A stretch of 64,000 nucleotides of DNA from assembly GCA_039978075.1 (NCBI GenBank), contig JBDWCA010000004.1, positions 62,001 to 126,000 of the forward strand. Direction: 5' to 3'. Origin of the DNA: Anderseniella sp039978075 (GTDB taxonomy: Bacteria > Pseudomonadota > Alphaproteobacteria > Rhizobiales > Aestuariivirgaceae). A program made the position numbers and the translations under genes. Of this stretch, positions 33,447-42,404 are shown in pieces (the stretch's first letter is position 1; the number at the start of each line of letters is the position of its first letter). The notes under the pieces are model-generated. The model made no database searches, was not told the origin of the DNA, and was given only the letters and a program-made list of their open reading frames with translations.

Positions 33447-34664
33447 ATGTCTGAAACAACGGTCGATACGCTTGTTTTGGGCGCTGGTGCGGCGGGCATG
33501 ATGTGCGCGATACACGCCGCAGGTCGTGGCGGACGGGTACTGATCATCGATCATGCCCGAAAACCGGGCGAGAAAATTCGCATAAGCGGTGGCGGGCGTT
33601 GTAACTTCACCAACCTGAATACCACGCCGCAGAACTTTATTTCCAACAATCCTCATTTCGCCAAGTCGGCGCTGAAACGCTACACGCAGCATGATTTTGT
33701 CACACTGGTGCAACAGCACGGCATTGCCTTCCACGAGAAAACCCTCGGCCAGTTGTTTTGTGACGGGTCGGCCACCGAGATCATCGATATGTTGCTGGCA
33801 GAAATGGCGAAGGCTGGGGTTGAGTTGCGGCTGGAAACCAGTATCAGCACTGTTAGCAAGACCGATACCGGATTCGACTTCGAACTTTCTCAACATGGCC
33901 AATCAACACAAGTGTCTTGTCGCAATTTCGTGGTGGCGTGTGGCGGCAAGTCGATACCGAAAATGGGCGCTACCGGGTTTGGCTACAGGATTGCCGAGCA
34001 ATTCGGGCAGTCGGTCACAGACACAAGGGCAGCGCTGGTGCCGCTGACATTCTCCGAACCCATGCTGGCCGCGTTCAGACCACTGGCTGGTGTGTCTGCT
34101 GATGCTGTGGTCAGTTGCGGCAAGGCGCAATTTGCTGAAGCGCTGTTGTTTACCCATCGTGGTTTGTCCGGCCCGGCGATCCTCCAGATATCGTCTTACT
34201 GGCGCGAGACCAACGCGATCATGGTGGACCTGTTGCCGGGGCGAGATGTGTTTGGCGAGTTGAAAAGCATGCGCAAGGGTCATGGCAGGAAGGCCATCGC
34301 GACCATTGTTGGGGAGTTCCTGCCCAACCGGCTGGCGGGATACGTTTGTGAAAATGCCAGTGTCACCGGTAATCTGGCGGACCTGTCGGACAAGGCCTTA
34401 ATGGCTATATCGGCAGCCATCGGACAGTGGCAGATTTATCCCGTCGGTACGGAAGGCTACCGTACGGCGGAAGTGACGCTCGGGGGTGTGGACACGCACA
34501 GCCTGAGTTCGCGCAGCATGCAGGCAAAACAAGTGCCGGGTCTGTATTTCATAGGCGAAGTGGTCGATGTGACCGGCTGGCTCGGCGGATACAATTTCCA
34601 GTGGGCATGGTCGTCCGGCTGGGCGGCAGGCACTGACATAGCAGAATCAGGAAGTGGGCAATGA
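33447..34664 (+). CDS. HI0933-like (YhiN/BaiN) flavoprotein oxidoreductase
   Basis: The 405-residue protein has the FAD-binding motif TLVLGAGAAGMMCAIHAAGRG at the N-terminus, then the family hallmark GEKIRISGGGRCNFTN near residue 45, VVACGGKSIPKMGATGFGYRIA, THRGLSGPAILQIS and the C-terminal GLYFIGEVVDVTGWLGGYNFQWAWSSG. Members are flavoproteins of poorly defined role; some reduce bile-acid or electrophilic substrates. The stop overlaps the start of the following GNAT gene by four bases, indicating coupling. Confidence 0.95.
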   Translation: MSETTVDTLVLGAGAAGMMCAIHAAGRGGRVLIIDHARKPGEKIRISGGGRCNFTNLNTTPQNFISNNPHFAKSALKRYTQHDFVTLVQQHGIAFHEKTLGQLFCDGSATEIIDMLLAEMAKAGVELRLETSISTVSKTDTGFDFELSQHGQSTQVSCRNFVVACGGKSIPKMGATGFGYRIAEQFGQSVTDTRAALVPLTFSEPMLAAFRPLAGVSADAVVSCGKAQFAEALLFTHRGLSGPAILQISSYWRETNAIMVDLLPGRDVFGELKSMRKGHGRKAIATIVGEFLPNRLAGYVCENASVTGNLADLSDKALMAISAAIGQWQIYPVGTEGYRTAEVTLGGVDTHSLSSRSMQAKQVPGLYFIGEVVDVTGWLGGYNFQWAWSSGWAAGTDIAESGSGQ

Positions 34665-35380
34665 AGGACCGGACGAATGAACTTGGACAGCCCATCGGGT
34701 TTGACGTACCGGACTGGAGCCCTTGTTCCAGGCCTCCGCGAGAGCCCATGCAGGGGCGCTATGTGCGTCTGGAACCGATCAATGCCGCCACCCACGCACA
34801 AGACCTGTTTGAGGCGTTTGCAGCCGATGACGAAAACCGCATATGGACCTATCTGCCATATGGACCGTTTGCGAGTGTCGATGACTGCCGGACCTGGATA
34901 GAGACCACCTGCCTTGGTGATGACCCATTGTTTCATGCCATCATTGACGGTGATACGGGCAGGGCGGTCGGGGTTGCCAGTTATCTGCGCATTGAGCCTG
35001 CCGTTGGTGTGATTGAGGTCGGCCACATTAATTATGCACCGGTGCTGCAGAGGACGCGCGGCGCCACCGAAGCAATGTTTCTGATGATGCAACGGGTGTT
35101 TAGCGAACTTGGCTATCGCAGATATGAGTGGAAGTGCGATGCGCTCAATGCCGGCTCATGCGCGGCCGCCGGGCGGCTCGGTTTCACCTACGAAGGCCAG
35201 TTCCGCCAGGCCACCATGTACAAGGGCCGCAATCGGGATACCAACTGGTATGCAATACTGGACAGCGAGTGGCCGGCGCTGGAACGGGCTTATGAAGCGT
35301 GGCTCGAACCATCGAATTTTGATGAGCACGGCGTGCAGAAGGCAAGCCTGGCCAATTTGACCGGGCGCGCACTTGCGTAG
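34661..35380 (+). CDS. GNAT N-acetyltransferase (RimJ/RimL type)
   Basis: The 239-residue protein carries GRYVRLEPINAATHAQDLFEAF, then IEVGHINYAPVLQRTRGATEAM with the acetyl-CoA loop region, YRRYEWKCDALNAGSCAAAGRLGF and YEGQFRQATMYKGRNRDTNWYAILD. This is the standard layout of RimJ/RimL-like acetyltransferases that act on amino groups of proteins or small molecules. The N-terminal FDVPDWSPCSRPPREPMQG is also usual for this subgroup. It overlaps the preceding flavoprotein gene by four bases. About 230 bases follow before the radical SAM gene. Confidence 0.93.
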   Translation: MKDRTNELGQPIGFDVPDWSPCSRPPREPMQGRYVRLEPINAATHAQDLFEAFAADDENRIWTYLPYGPFASVDDCRTWIETTCLGDDPLFHAIIDGDTGRAVGVASYLRIEPAVGVIEVGHINYAPVLQRTRGATEAMFLMMQRVFSELGYRRYEWKCDALNAGSCAAAGRLGFTYEGQFRQATMYKGRNRDTNWYAILDSEWPALERAYEAWLEPSNFDEHGVQKASLANLTGRALA

Positions 35381-35612
35381 GGTTTGCTGCAACCCGACAT
35401 CTAACGGGTTAATAACTCCGTCCTTTGGTATTACCGACAGTCTGGTTGGCGCCCTGCAACCAGAAATTTCATATGGGATTCGACTCAATCACAGGTTCGG
35501 CATAGTCTAGTTGCTCTTATCTATTGCCAGTTGTGCAATTCAGTCATCTTCAGTACCGCGTAAGCCTGATCAGTTCGTTGTCGATAGCGCACCAGTTTTG
35601 AGGATGTGTAGC

Positions 35613-37421
35613 ATGCCCGATTCCCATTCCAGCCGTTTCATGACTTTGATCATGATCAAGCCAACGCATTACGATGATGACGGTTATCCGATCACCTGGT
35701 ATCGATCGATAATCCCATCCAATACGCTTGCTTCGCTCAACGGAATTGCTACCGATTGCAACCGGCGTAAGGTGCTTGGTGATGATGTCGAGTTGGTGCT
35801 TGAACCTTATGACGAATGCAACCGACGCATTCAGCCGAAGAAGATCATCGAATCGATCCGGGCTCGGGGTGGCAAGGCGCTGATATGCCTTGTCGGTGTT
35901 CAGTCCAACCAGTTCCCCCGTGCGGTCGACCTGGCGAAACCGTTTCTCGATGCAGGCCTGCCCGTTGCCCTTGGCGGGTTTCATGTGGCCGGATGCCTGT
36001 CGATGCTGGATGAGTTGCCGCCTGAGATCGGTGCGGCAATGGACATGGGCATAACGATGTTTGCAGGTGAAGCCGAAGAAGGCCGGCTGGACGAAGTGCT
36101 GCTGGATGCCTGGAATGGCACATTGAAGCCGCTTTACAATCATATCGATGATTTACCGGCACTTGATGGGCAACCAACGCCAGCGTTACCGGCAGCAGCG
36201 TTGGCGTTTACGCACGGGAGTCGCTCCAGCTTTGATCTTGGTCGTGGTTGTCCGTTCCAGTGTTCGTTTTGCACGATCATTAATGTTCAGGGTCGAAAAA
36301 GCAGGTTTCGTACACCAGATGACCTTGAAAGGATTGTCCGCGAAAATGCGGCACAGGGGATTTTCGACTACTTTGTCACGGATGACAATCTGGCGCGCAA
36401 CCGTCACTGGGAGGCATTCTTTGACAGATTGATCGAGTTGAAAAAGAACGAGGGACTGAGGATCAGTCTGATCATTCAGGTCGATACACTGTGTCACAAG
36501 ATACCGAATTTCATCGAGAAGGCGCGATTGGCCGGTGTAAGGCGGGCCTTCATCGGGCTTGAGAATATCAATCCGGATAATCTGCTGGAGGCCAAGAAGC
36601 GCCAGAACAAGATTACCGACTATCGCGAGATGCTGCAGAAATGGTCAAAGCACGGTATTTACACATGGGCGGGTTACATCACAGGTTTTCCTGCCGATAC
36701 GAAACAGTCAATTCTTCGGGACATAGAGATTATCAAGCGTGAGTTGCCGGTTGATATACTGGAGATATTTTTCCTGACCCCGCTGCCCGGGTCGGAGGAC
36801 CATCGTGCCCTTGCAAGAAAAGGTCAGTGGATGGACCCTGATCTCAACAAGTACGATCTGCATCACCGTGTCACCCACCATTCCAAAATGAGCGATACGG
36901 AATGGGAGGAGGCCTATCACGGCGCGTGGAAGAGTTATTATTCAGATGAGCACCTGGAAACCATCGCACGTCGCCACGGCGCAAGTAAGAAGCGCCATTT
37001 TGCCAAGGTGCTGCAGTTTCTGACCGAGTTCCGTGTGCTGTATGAAGTGGAGGGCATCCACCCGCTGGAAGGCGGCATTGTCAGGTTGAAGTACAGGACA
37101 GATCGCCGCCCTGACCGGCAGATGGAATTGCCTGTGGTATTCCACGTCAAACTGGCCAGTGAGGTTTTGTGGAAAACCTGGAATTATGCGCGCTACAGCC
37201 TCAGGGCCGCCTGGATTGCGCGCAAAGTAAAATCAGATCCGAAACGATTTGATTACATGGATACGGCAATTACGGCCGCTTCTGAGAATGAACAGGACGC
37301 GCTAGCCATGTTCACAGAGACATTGGGTGGCACCGGTGCGGTAGAAAAGAAACGTGCCGCGGACCGACGCCGGGAACTGTTCTCGACGTCTGTCAAAAAG
37401 GCCCTGTCGGCAGACGGCTGA
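35613..37421 (+). CDS. Radical SAM protein with B12-binding-like N-terminal domain, function unknown
   Basis: The 602-residue protein starts at ATG 35613, with AGGA eight bases upstream; the open frame begins earlier without a ribosome site. The first ~190 residues form a Rossmann-like region (CLVGVQSNQFPRAVDLAKPFLDAG, PVALGGFHVAGC) as in B12-binding radical SAM enzymes, though I do not see the cobalamin His motif D-x-H-x-x-G. The radical SAM cysteines are at about 213, 217 and 220 (GCPFQCSFC), followed by TDDNLARN and the FIGLENINPDNL strand. The C-terminal ~200 residues are basic and uncharacterised. It stands alone, with a terminator-like hairpin behind it. Confidence 0.85.
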   Translation: MPDSHSSRFMTLIMIKPTHYDDDGYPITWYRSIIPSNTLASLNGIATDCNRRKVLGDDVELVLEPYDECNRRIQPKKIIESIRARGGKALICLVGVQSNQFPRAVDLAKPFLDAGLPVALGGFHVAGCLSMLDELPPEIGAAMDMGITMFAGEAEEGRLDEVLLDAWNGTLKPLYNHIDDLPALDGQPTPALPAAALAFTHGSRSSFDLGRGCPFQCSFCTIINVQGRKSRFRTPDDLERIVRENAAQGIFDYFVTDDNLARNRHWEAFFDRLIELKKNEGLRISLIIQVDTLCHKIPNFIEKARLAGVRRAFIGLENINPDNLLEAKKRQNKITDYREMLQKWSKHGIYTWAGYITGFPADTKQSILRDIEIIKRELPVDILEIFFLTPLPGSEDHRALARKGQWMDPDLNKYDLHHRVTHHSKMSDTEWEEAYHGAWKSYYSDEHLETIARRHGASKKRHFAKVLQFLTEFRVLYEVEGIHPLEGGIVRLKYRTDRRPDRQMELPVVFHVKLASEVLWKTWNYARYSLRAAWIARKVKSDPKRFDYMDTAITAASENEQDALAMFTETLGGTGAVEKKRAADRRRELFSTSVKKALSADG

Positions 37422-37426
37422 TCGGG

Positions 37427-37450
37427 TTCTCGACGCAGCGAGAATTGTTT
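37427..37450 (+). terminator. Terminator-like hairpin after the radical SAM gene
   Basis: TTCTCG, ACGCAG, CGAGAA forms a six-base stem followed by TTGTTT, six bases past the stop codon. It overlaps the end of the convergent nitroreductase gene. Confidence 0.55.
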
Positions 37451-38141
37451 AGCTCAGCACGGTCAGAATTTCGTTGAACGGTTTCTTGATGGTGGCTGCT
37501 TTCGGGATAGTGGCGCTCTTCGCAGCATGTCCGGCTGCGATGATCATGACCGGCTTTTCTGATGCAGGCCGGTTGAGCAAAGGGTTCAGGAACTTCATCG
37601 GGCTGGGAGTGTGGATTAGCGATGACAGTCCGGCCATGTGCAAGGCGGTGATCAGGAAACCGGTGGCCAGTCCGACGCTTTCCGGCACGTAGTAATTCTT
37701 GTAGCGCGACCCGTTGTCGAACTCTCCCCAGCGCTGGGCAAATACAATGATCAGCCAGGGAGCGGTCTCAAGATGCGGCTTGTCCGGACCGGTGCCGATG
37801 GGCTCCAGTGCCCTTATCCATTCATCACCGGCGGAGCCTCCGTAAAAGTTGCGTTCTTCTTCCTCCGCGGCCTGCCGGATCTGCCGCTTGATATCTCCGT
37901 TGGAGATTGCCACGAAATGCCAGGGCTGATGGTTGGCACCCGACGGCGCGCGGCCTGCCGCGGCAATACATGTCTCGATGACATTTTGCGATACTGGCGT
38001 ATGTGCAAAGTCACGCACGGTGTGCCTGGTTTTCATGGTTTCCAGAAAGCAGGATGCCGCTGCCAAGCTGTCGGCATCGCTCAACGGATTGCGTCCGGTC
38101 AGTGGCACTGCTTCGTATTCTAAACTGTCTTTGGAGATCAT
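37449..38141 (-). CDS. Nitroreductase-family protein resembling iodotyrosine deiodinase
   Basis: The 230-residue protein uses the ATG at 38141 (MISKDSLEYEAVPL); an upstream ATG at 38183 would add 14 residues. MKTRHTVRDFAHTPVSQNVIE and RAPSGANHQPWHFVAI are FMN-binding blocks of the nitroreductase fold. The AAEEEERNFYGG segment followed by a Trp and ALEPIGTGPDKPHLE looks like the active-site lid that distinguishes the iodotyrosine deiodinase group from common nitroreductases. FMN-dependent reductive dehalogenation of a halotyrosine is therefore possible. Substrate preference cannot be proved from sequence. Confidence 0.88.
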   Translation of the reverse strand: MISKDSLEYEAVPLTGRNPLSDADSLAAASCFLETMKTRHTVRDFAHTPVSQNVIETCIAAAGRAPSGANHQPWHFVAISNGDIKRQIRQAAEEEERNFYGGSAGDEWIRALEPIGTGPDKPHLETAPWLIIVFAQRWGEFDNGSRYKNYYVPESVGLATGFLITALHMAGLSSLIHTPSPMKFLNPLLNRPASEKPVMIIAAGHAAKSATIPKAATIKKPFNEILTVLS

Positions 38142-38326
38142 GGCGTGCAGAATCCTGTGTCGGTCGAAAGACGACTCATGCAAATTTTTCCGAATGCCGC
38201 AACCGGGCGTTAACCTTGTTGCGGCATCGTTCGGGGTTATTGCGGTCGCATTTCGGGTATAGAATCCGTATCCAGTCTGTCTGGAAATGCGCGTGTTAGT
38301 GAAGCGTAATGTGTGGAGACACTTGT

Positions 38327-38953
38327 ATGTTGGCGGTGAAGCAAGAGCCGGAAGCGGCTGATTTTTGGGCCTGGTTTGAAGATAACCAGATCGTCTTGGC
38401 CGAATTGGCCGTCAAACTTGATGACATGACCATGGATGAACTGGAGCCTGTTCTGGACGAACTGGCGCTTGAAATTCATGACGTTGATGACCGGTTGTTT
38501 GCCGAGCTTGATGTCACTGAAGACGGCTCACCTGTATTGCTGATCACTGCTGAAGGCGAACGCGAGGCCCTGCTGGCCGCGCGCGACGTGGTGGCCCTTG
38601 CACCCGAATACAAGGACTGGGTGTTCAAGGCATTGCGCGATCGTGAAGAGCTGAGCGATCAGCTGGCTCTGCCGGGTGGTGGTGAGATCGACATCCGAGA
38701 AGCCGTTTTCGTGCTGGAAGTGCATGAGGGCAAGGCAGAAATTGCCATCGGCCTTGATGACTGGGACGATGAGCGCGCGGAAGATTACAGCCTTGCAGCG
38801 GAAAACCTGGTCGAATTGGCGCTGGGTGAAGCTGATTATTCAGCCGGCGTTTCAGGTGTCATGGCCCTGCCACTGAAAGACCTTGCAGAAGAGGCCGATC
38901 CCTGGCCGTTGAAAGCTTTGACGAGCGAATTCGACAATCAGCTAGGGGCGTGA
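38327..38953 (+). CDS. Acidic protein of unknown function
   Basis: The 208-residue protein starts at ATG 38327, with GGAGA seven bases upstream (ATG 38309 is possible). It is strongly acidic, with many Asp/Glu and no membrane segment. The opening AADFWAWFEDNQIVLAEL and the later GSPVLLITAEGEREALLAARDVVALAP resemble a family of bacterial proteins of unknown function in which an FW.WF motif opens the sequence. No catalytic motif is visible. A repeat array starts about 14 bases after its stop. Confidence 0.75.
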   Translation: MLAVKQEPEAADFWAWFEDNQIVLAELAVKLDDMTMDELEPVLDELALEIHDVDDRLFAELDVTEDGSPVLLITAEGEREALLAARDVVALAPEYKDWVFKALRDREELSDQLALPGGGEIDIREAVFVLEVHEGKAEIAIGLDDWDDERAEDYSLAAENLVELALGEADYSAGVSGVMALPLKDLAEEADPWPLKALTSEFDNQLGA

Positions 38954-38966
38954 TTTAGTTTTTTGC

Positions 38967-39360
38967 GCTCACGCAAGCAGCCTGGCGGCTGCGCTCCGCG
39001 AGGCGGGCCTGACCGGCCCGAGACCCGGTCGGGTCTGGTTGGAGAACAACATTATATCTGTTCAGGGCCGGAGAACGGGGTGGTTTACATCGCTCACGCA
39101 AGCAGCCTGGCGGCTGCGCTCCGCGAGGCGGGCCTGACCGGCCCGAGACCCGGTCGGGTCTAGTTGGAGAACAACATTATATCCGTTCAGGGTCGGAGAA
39201 CGGGGTGGTTTACATCGCTCACGCAAGCAGCCTGGCGGCTGCGCTCCGCTAGGGCGGGCCTGACCGGCCCGAGACCCGGTCGGGTCTGGTTGGAGAACAA
39301 CATTATATCCGTTCAGGGTCGGAGAACGGCCTGAGCGAAGCGAAGAAAGCTGTTCGACCA
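38967..39360 (+). repeat. Tandem repeat, three copies of a 125-base unit with module B at the end
   Basis: Units begin at 38967, 39092 and 39217 with GCTCACGCAAGCAGCC; the third has one extra base. Each unit holds module A with stems GCAGCC/GGCTGC (loop TGGC), GGGCC/GGCCC and AGACCCG/CGGGTCT, then GTTGGAGAACAACATTATAT and GTTCAGGG(C/T)CGGAGAACGG. The array ends with the 44-base module B (39317-39360), exact reverse complement of 18350-18393. It lies about 100 bases before eno, so the eno promoter must lie in or after it. Open frames through it are not genes. Confidence 0.9.
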
Positions 39361-39463
39361 CTAATAATGAGCATGTGCGCTCGTGCCGGATAGACTCTGG
39401 CGCGGGCGTTGTTTTATATGCGGCTTCAACTTTCTCCACCGATCTGAGGGGCCTTGGCATTCC

Positions 39464-40738
39464 ATGACCGAAATCGTCCACGTACATGCGCGCGAAATTC
39501 TCGATAGCCGGGGCAACCCGACAGTGGAGGTGGATGTGGCTCTGGCAGATGGATCGTTCGGGCGGGCGGCGGTTCCGTCCGGTGCTTCCACCGGGGCTCA
39601 TGAGGCAGTGGAACTGCGTGATGGCAACAAGAAGCGTTATCTGGGCAAGGGTGTCGCCAAGGCGGTGGCGGCGGTCAACGGCAAAATCAGCGACGCGATA
39701 CTGGGCCATGACGGTGAAGACCAGACGCTGATCGATGCGACCATGATCGACCTGGACGGCACGCCCAACAAGGCCAAGCTGGGCGCCAATGCCATTCTCG
39801 GAGTGTCGCTGGCTGTGGCCAAGGCGGGCGCGCAAGCCTGTGGCCAGCCTTTGTACCGCTATGTGGGTGGCACCTCTGCCCGGGTATTGCCGGTGCCGAT
39901 GATGAACATCATCAATGGCGGCGCGCATGCCGACAACCCGATTGATTTTCAGGAATTCATGATCATGCCGGTGGGGGCGTCGTCCATTGCGGAAGCAGTG
40001 CGCATGGGCGCCGAAGTCTTCCACACGCTGAAAGGTGAGTTGAAGAAAGCCGGCCATAACACCAATGTGGGTGACGAGGGCGGTTTCGCGCCAGATTTGC
40101 CGTCCGCCGAGGCCTCGCTTGACTTCATCATGGAGGCCTGTGCGAAAGCCGGTTTCAAGGCCGGCAAGGACATGTACCTGGCGCTCGATTGTGCAGCGTC
40201 GGAATTCTACAAGGCGAAGAAGTATGATTATGAAGGCGAAGGCGTGAAACGTTCTTCGTCGGAGCAGGCCAGCTATCTGGCCAAGCTGGCCAAGGATTAC
40301 CCGATCATCTCCATCGAAGACGGCATGCATGAAGATGACTGGAAGGGCTGGAAGGAATTGACAGATATGGCCGGCAGCACTTGCCAACTGGTCGGTGATG
40401 ACCTGTTCGTCACCAATCCTGAGCGCCTGCAAACCGGCATCAGCAAAGGCGTGGCCAACTCTATCCTGGTCAAGGTCAACCAGATCGGCTCGCTGACGGA
40501 AACACTGGCAGCCGTGGATATGGCGCACCGGGCAGGCTATACCGCTGTGATGTCGCATCGTTCCGGCGAAACCGAAGATGTGACCATTGCCGATCTGGCA
40601 GTGGCGACAAATTGCGGGCAGATCAAGACAGGTTCACTGGCGCGGTCCGACCGGCTGGCGAAGTACAACCAGTTGATCCGCATTGAAGAAGAACTCGGAA
40701 GCCAGGCAATCTATGCGGGCCGCAGCATCCTGAAATAA
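39464..40738 (+). CDS. eno: Enolase
   Basis: The 424-residue enzyme has normal length. Visible are TEIVHVHAREILDSRGNPTVEVD, GAPSGASTG-type PSGASTGAHEAVELRD, GANAILGVSLAVAKA, NIINGGAHADNPIDFQEFMIMP, GDEGGFAPDL with the catalytic Glu, ISIEDGMHEDDWKGW and the active-site SHRSGETEDVTIADLAVA. It converts 2-phosphoglycerate to phosphoenolpyruvate and is a component of RNA degradosomes in many bacteria. The open frame begins at 39383, but the enolase N-terminus fixes the start at 39464. kdsA, usually between pyrG and eno, is absent here. Confidence 0.98.
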   Translation: MTEIVHVHAREILDSRGNPTVEVDVALADGSFGRAAVPSGASTGAHEAVELRDGNKKRYLGKGVAKAVAAVNGKISDAILGHDGEDQTLIDATMIDLDGTPNKAKLGANAILGVSLAVAKAGAQACGQPLYRYVGGTSARVLPVPMMNIINGGAHADNPIDFQEFMIMPVGASSIAEAVRMGAEVFHTLKGELKKAGHNTNVGDEGGFAPDLPSAEASLDFIMEACAKAGFKAGKDMYLALDCAASEFYKAKKYDYEGEGVKRSSSEQASYLAKLAKDYPIISIEDGMHEDDWKGWKELTDMAGSTCQLVGDDLFVTNPERLQTGISKGVANSILVKVNQIGSLTETLAAVDMAHRAGYTAVMSHRSGETEDVTIADLAVATNCGQIKTGSLARSDRLAKYNQLIRIEEELGSQAIYAGRSILK

Positions 40739-40763
40739 GCACGCCAGCTGGAACGGTCGGCAC

Positions 40764-41630
40764 ATGAAAAAAGCAGCGGCTGCGGCGTTATGCCTGGTGG
40801 CGGCAATTGTCATCGCTTTGTTGCTGGCAGGATGGATAGCGACGGCACCCGCCAATCGATCCGTGGGAGTTGTGCCGGACGACATGCCGGTCGTCGCGGT
40901 TGAGTTCCACGACCGGAATTCCAGGCTGGTCAGGGGCTGGATGATAACCGGCAATGCGGACCGGGGCGCCGTTGTTCTTCTTCATGGTATTCGTTCCGAC
41001 CGGCGGTCAATGCTGGGCCGGGCGCGTTTGCTGTTTGCAAACGGTTATTCGGTTTTGGCGATTGACCTGCAGGCCCACGGAGAGAGTTCGGGAGACCGGG
41101 TGACTTTCGGATTTCGTGAGGCTGACAGCGTTGCTGCCGCGATTGACTACACCCGCGCGCAGTGGCCGGACAAGAAGCTGGCGATTATTGGAACATCCCT
41201 GGGTGGTGCCTCGGCCATCTTCGCCGCCAATCACCGACGGGCGGATGCCTATGTTCTGGAATCCGTTTATTCGAGCCTCAAGGATGCGACCGAAAACAGA
41301 TTGCAGATCAGATTGGGGCCTGTTGGACCTGCACTGGCGCCACTACTGCTTTGGCAAACATCGGTACAGTTAGGGTTTCATGCGGCTGAACTGTCGGCCG
41401 TTGAGCGGATCGGTGACCTGCAGGCACCGGTGCTGTTCATTGCGGGAGAGCAAGACAACCGGACAAAGCTGGCGGATTCACGGACCCTGTTTTCCAGTGC
41501 GGGAGAGCCGAAGCAGTTGTGGGTTGTACCCAACGCCCGTCACCAGGATTTTCATCGCTTCGATGAGGCTGAGTACAGCAAACGGGTTCTGTCGTTTCTG
41601 GATCGGCTGTTGCAGCAGGGCGCCAGGTAG
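40764..41630 (+). CDS. Membrane-anchored alpha/beta hydrolase
   Basis: The 288-residue protein has an N-terminal anchor or signal (AAAALCLVAAIVIALLLAGWI). The hydrolase core has VVLLHGIRSDRRSMLGRA (oxyanion region), the nucleophile elbow IIGTSLGGASAIF with Ser near residue 145, an acidic residue in FIAGEQDNRTKL, and His in ARHQDFHRFD. It resembles the YqkD/BEM46-like group of extracytoplasmic hydrolases. Substrate unknown. It follows eno by 25 bases and may be transcribed with it. Confidence 0.9.
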   Translation: MKKAAAAALCLVAAIVIALLLAGWIATAPANRSVGVVPDDMPVVAVEFHDRNSRLVRGWMITGNADRGAVVLLHGIRSDRRSMLGRARLLFANGYSVLAIDLQAHGESSGDRVTFGFREADSVAAAIDYTRAQWPDKKLAIIGTSLGGASAIFAANHRRADAYVLESVYSSLKDATENRLQIRLGPVGPALAPLLLWQTSVQLGFHAAELSAVERIGDLQAPVLFIAGEQDNRTKLADSRTLFSSAGEPKQLWVVPNARHQDFHRFDEAEYSKRVLSFLDRLLQQGAR

Positions 41631-41669
41631 TCCGTCAGATCACTGATGCAGTGCGGAACAATGCTTGTT

Positions 41670-42212
41670 TTACTCGACCTTGATACCGGCTTCCCTGGCC
41701 GCGGCAATGGCCTTGGCTTTCACCTTGTTGATGTCCGAGTGGGTTTCGACCGGGTTCATGGTGATGTAGGCCATTGTGTAGTTTGAGACCTTGCGGTCGC
41801 TGAAGGGGCGGTCTTCGATTGTGGAAAATACTCGTTCGGCCGCCTTGCCATACGTCATTTTCACAGACGATCTCGGCAATGAGGTGAGGAATTTTCCGGG
41901 GAACAGTTCAATGGAAACCCGTGTTCTCGTTTCGCTGACCGTGTCAAGGCTGACAATGTACCGCCAACGCTCGGTACCACCGTAATTGTAGGCAAACGTC
42001 ATGTACTGGTAGCGCAGGGAATCGACGCGGTGAAAGGTGCCTGCCTCGGTATACTTCTTGGCTACGGTCGGTTGTATCAGGCGTTTGTCGAGCAGTTTCG
42101 CATACACCTGCTCTTTGGTCATGTCGTAGACTGTGCCCTTCTCAACCTTGCAACCGGCCAGCGCCAGGCCGACAAGTGACAAGGTAATCGTTGTGGAAAC
42201 AGGTTTGAACAT
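41670..42212 (-). CDS. Lipoprotein of unknown function
   Basis: The 180-residue protein starts at ATG 42212, with GGAGGG eight bases upstream; the open frame to 42395 has no ribosome site. The N-terminus MFKPVSTTITLSLVGLALAG followed by Cys is a lipoprotein signal with lipobox LAGC, so the mature protein is lipid-anchored at Cys21. The mature part contains MTFAYNYGGTERWRYIVSLD and a C-terminal KVKAKAIAAAREAGIKVE helix. I recognise no domain. It converges with the hydrolase gene, and its promoter side faces the AraC gene's end. Confidence 0.8.
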   Translation of the reverse strand: MFKPVSTTITLSLVGLALAGCKVEKGTVYDMTKEQVYAKLLDKRLIQPTVAKKYTEAGTFHRVDSLRYQYMTFAYNYGGTERWRYIVSLDTVSETRTRVSIELFPGKFLTSLPRSSVKMTYGKAAERVFSTIEDRPFSDRKVSNYTMAYITMNPVETHSDINKVKAKAIAAAREAGIKVE

Positions 42213-42404
42213 GGCAGGCCCTCCGGTTTTGAAGTCAAAGGCGGCATGCTGGTGGGCGGCGGTTAAAAAACGGTTGTTCAGAAACCGCGGCTTGAACGTA
42301 ATTGCCGGCACAGTTAGCAGGCCGGTAATCAAATAAGTAGCAGTTGAACATTGCTGAAAATATCCGCAGACCGACGGTGTCGGTTGAGTGGCCATTTCGC
42401 AGGA

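Noticed and set aside
38967..39342. Tandem repeats considered as a CRISPR array
   Set aside because: Units are 125 bases and almost identical throughout; there are no short repeats alternating with unique spacers, and no cas gene is near.
39062..40558. A 498-codon minus-strand frame covering the 125-base repeats and most of eno
   Set aside because: It is antisense to the certain enolase gene and reads through noncoding repeats; His/Arg/Gly-rich composition is that of a shadow frame.
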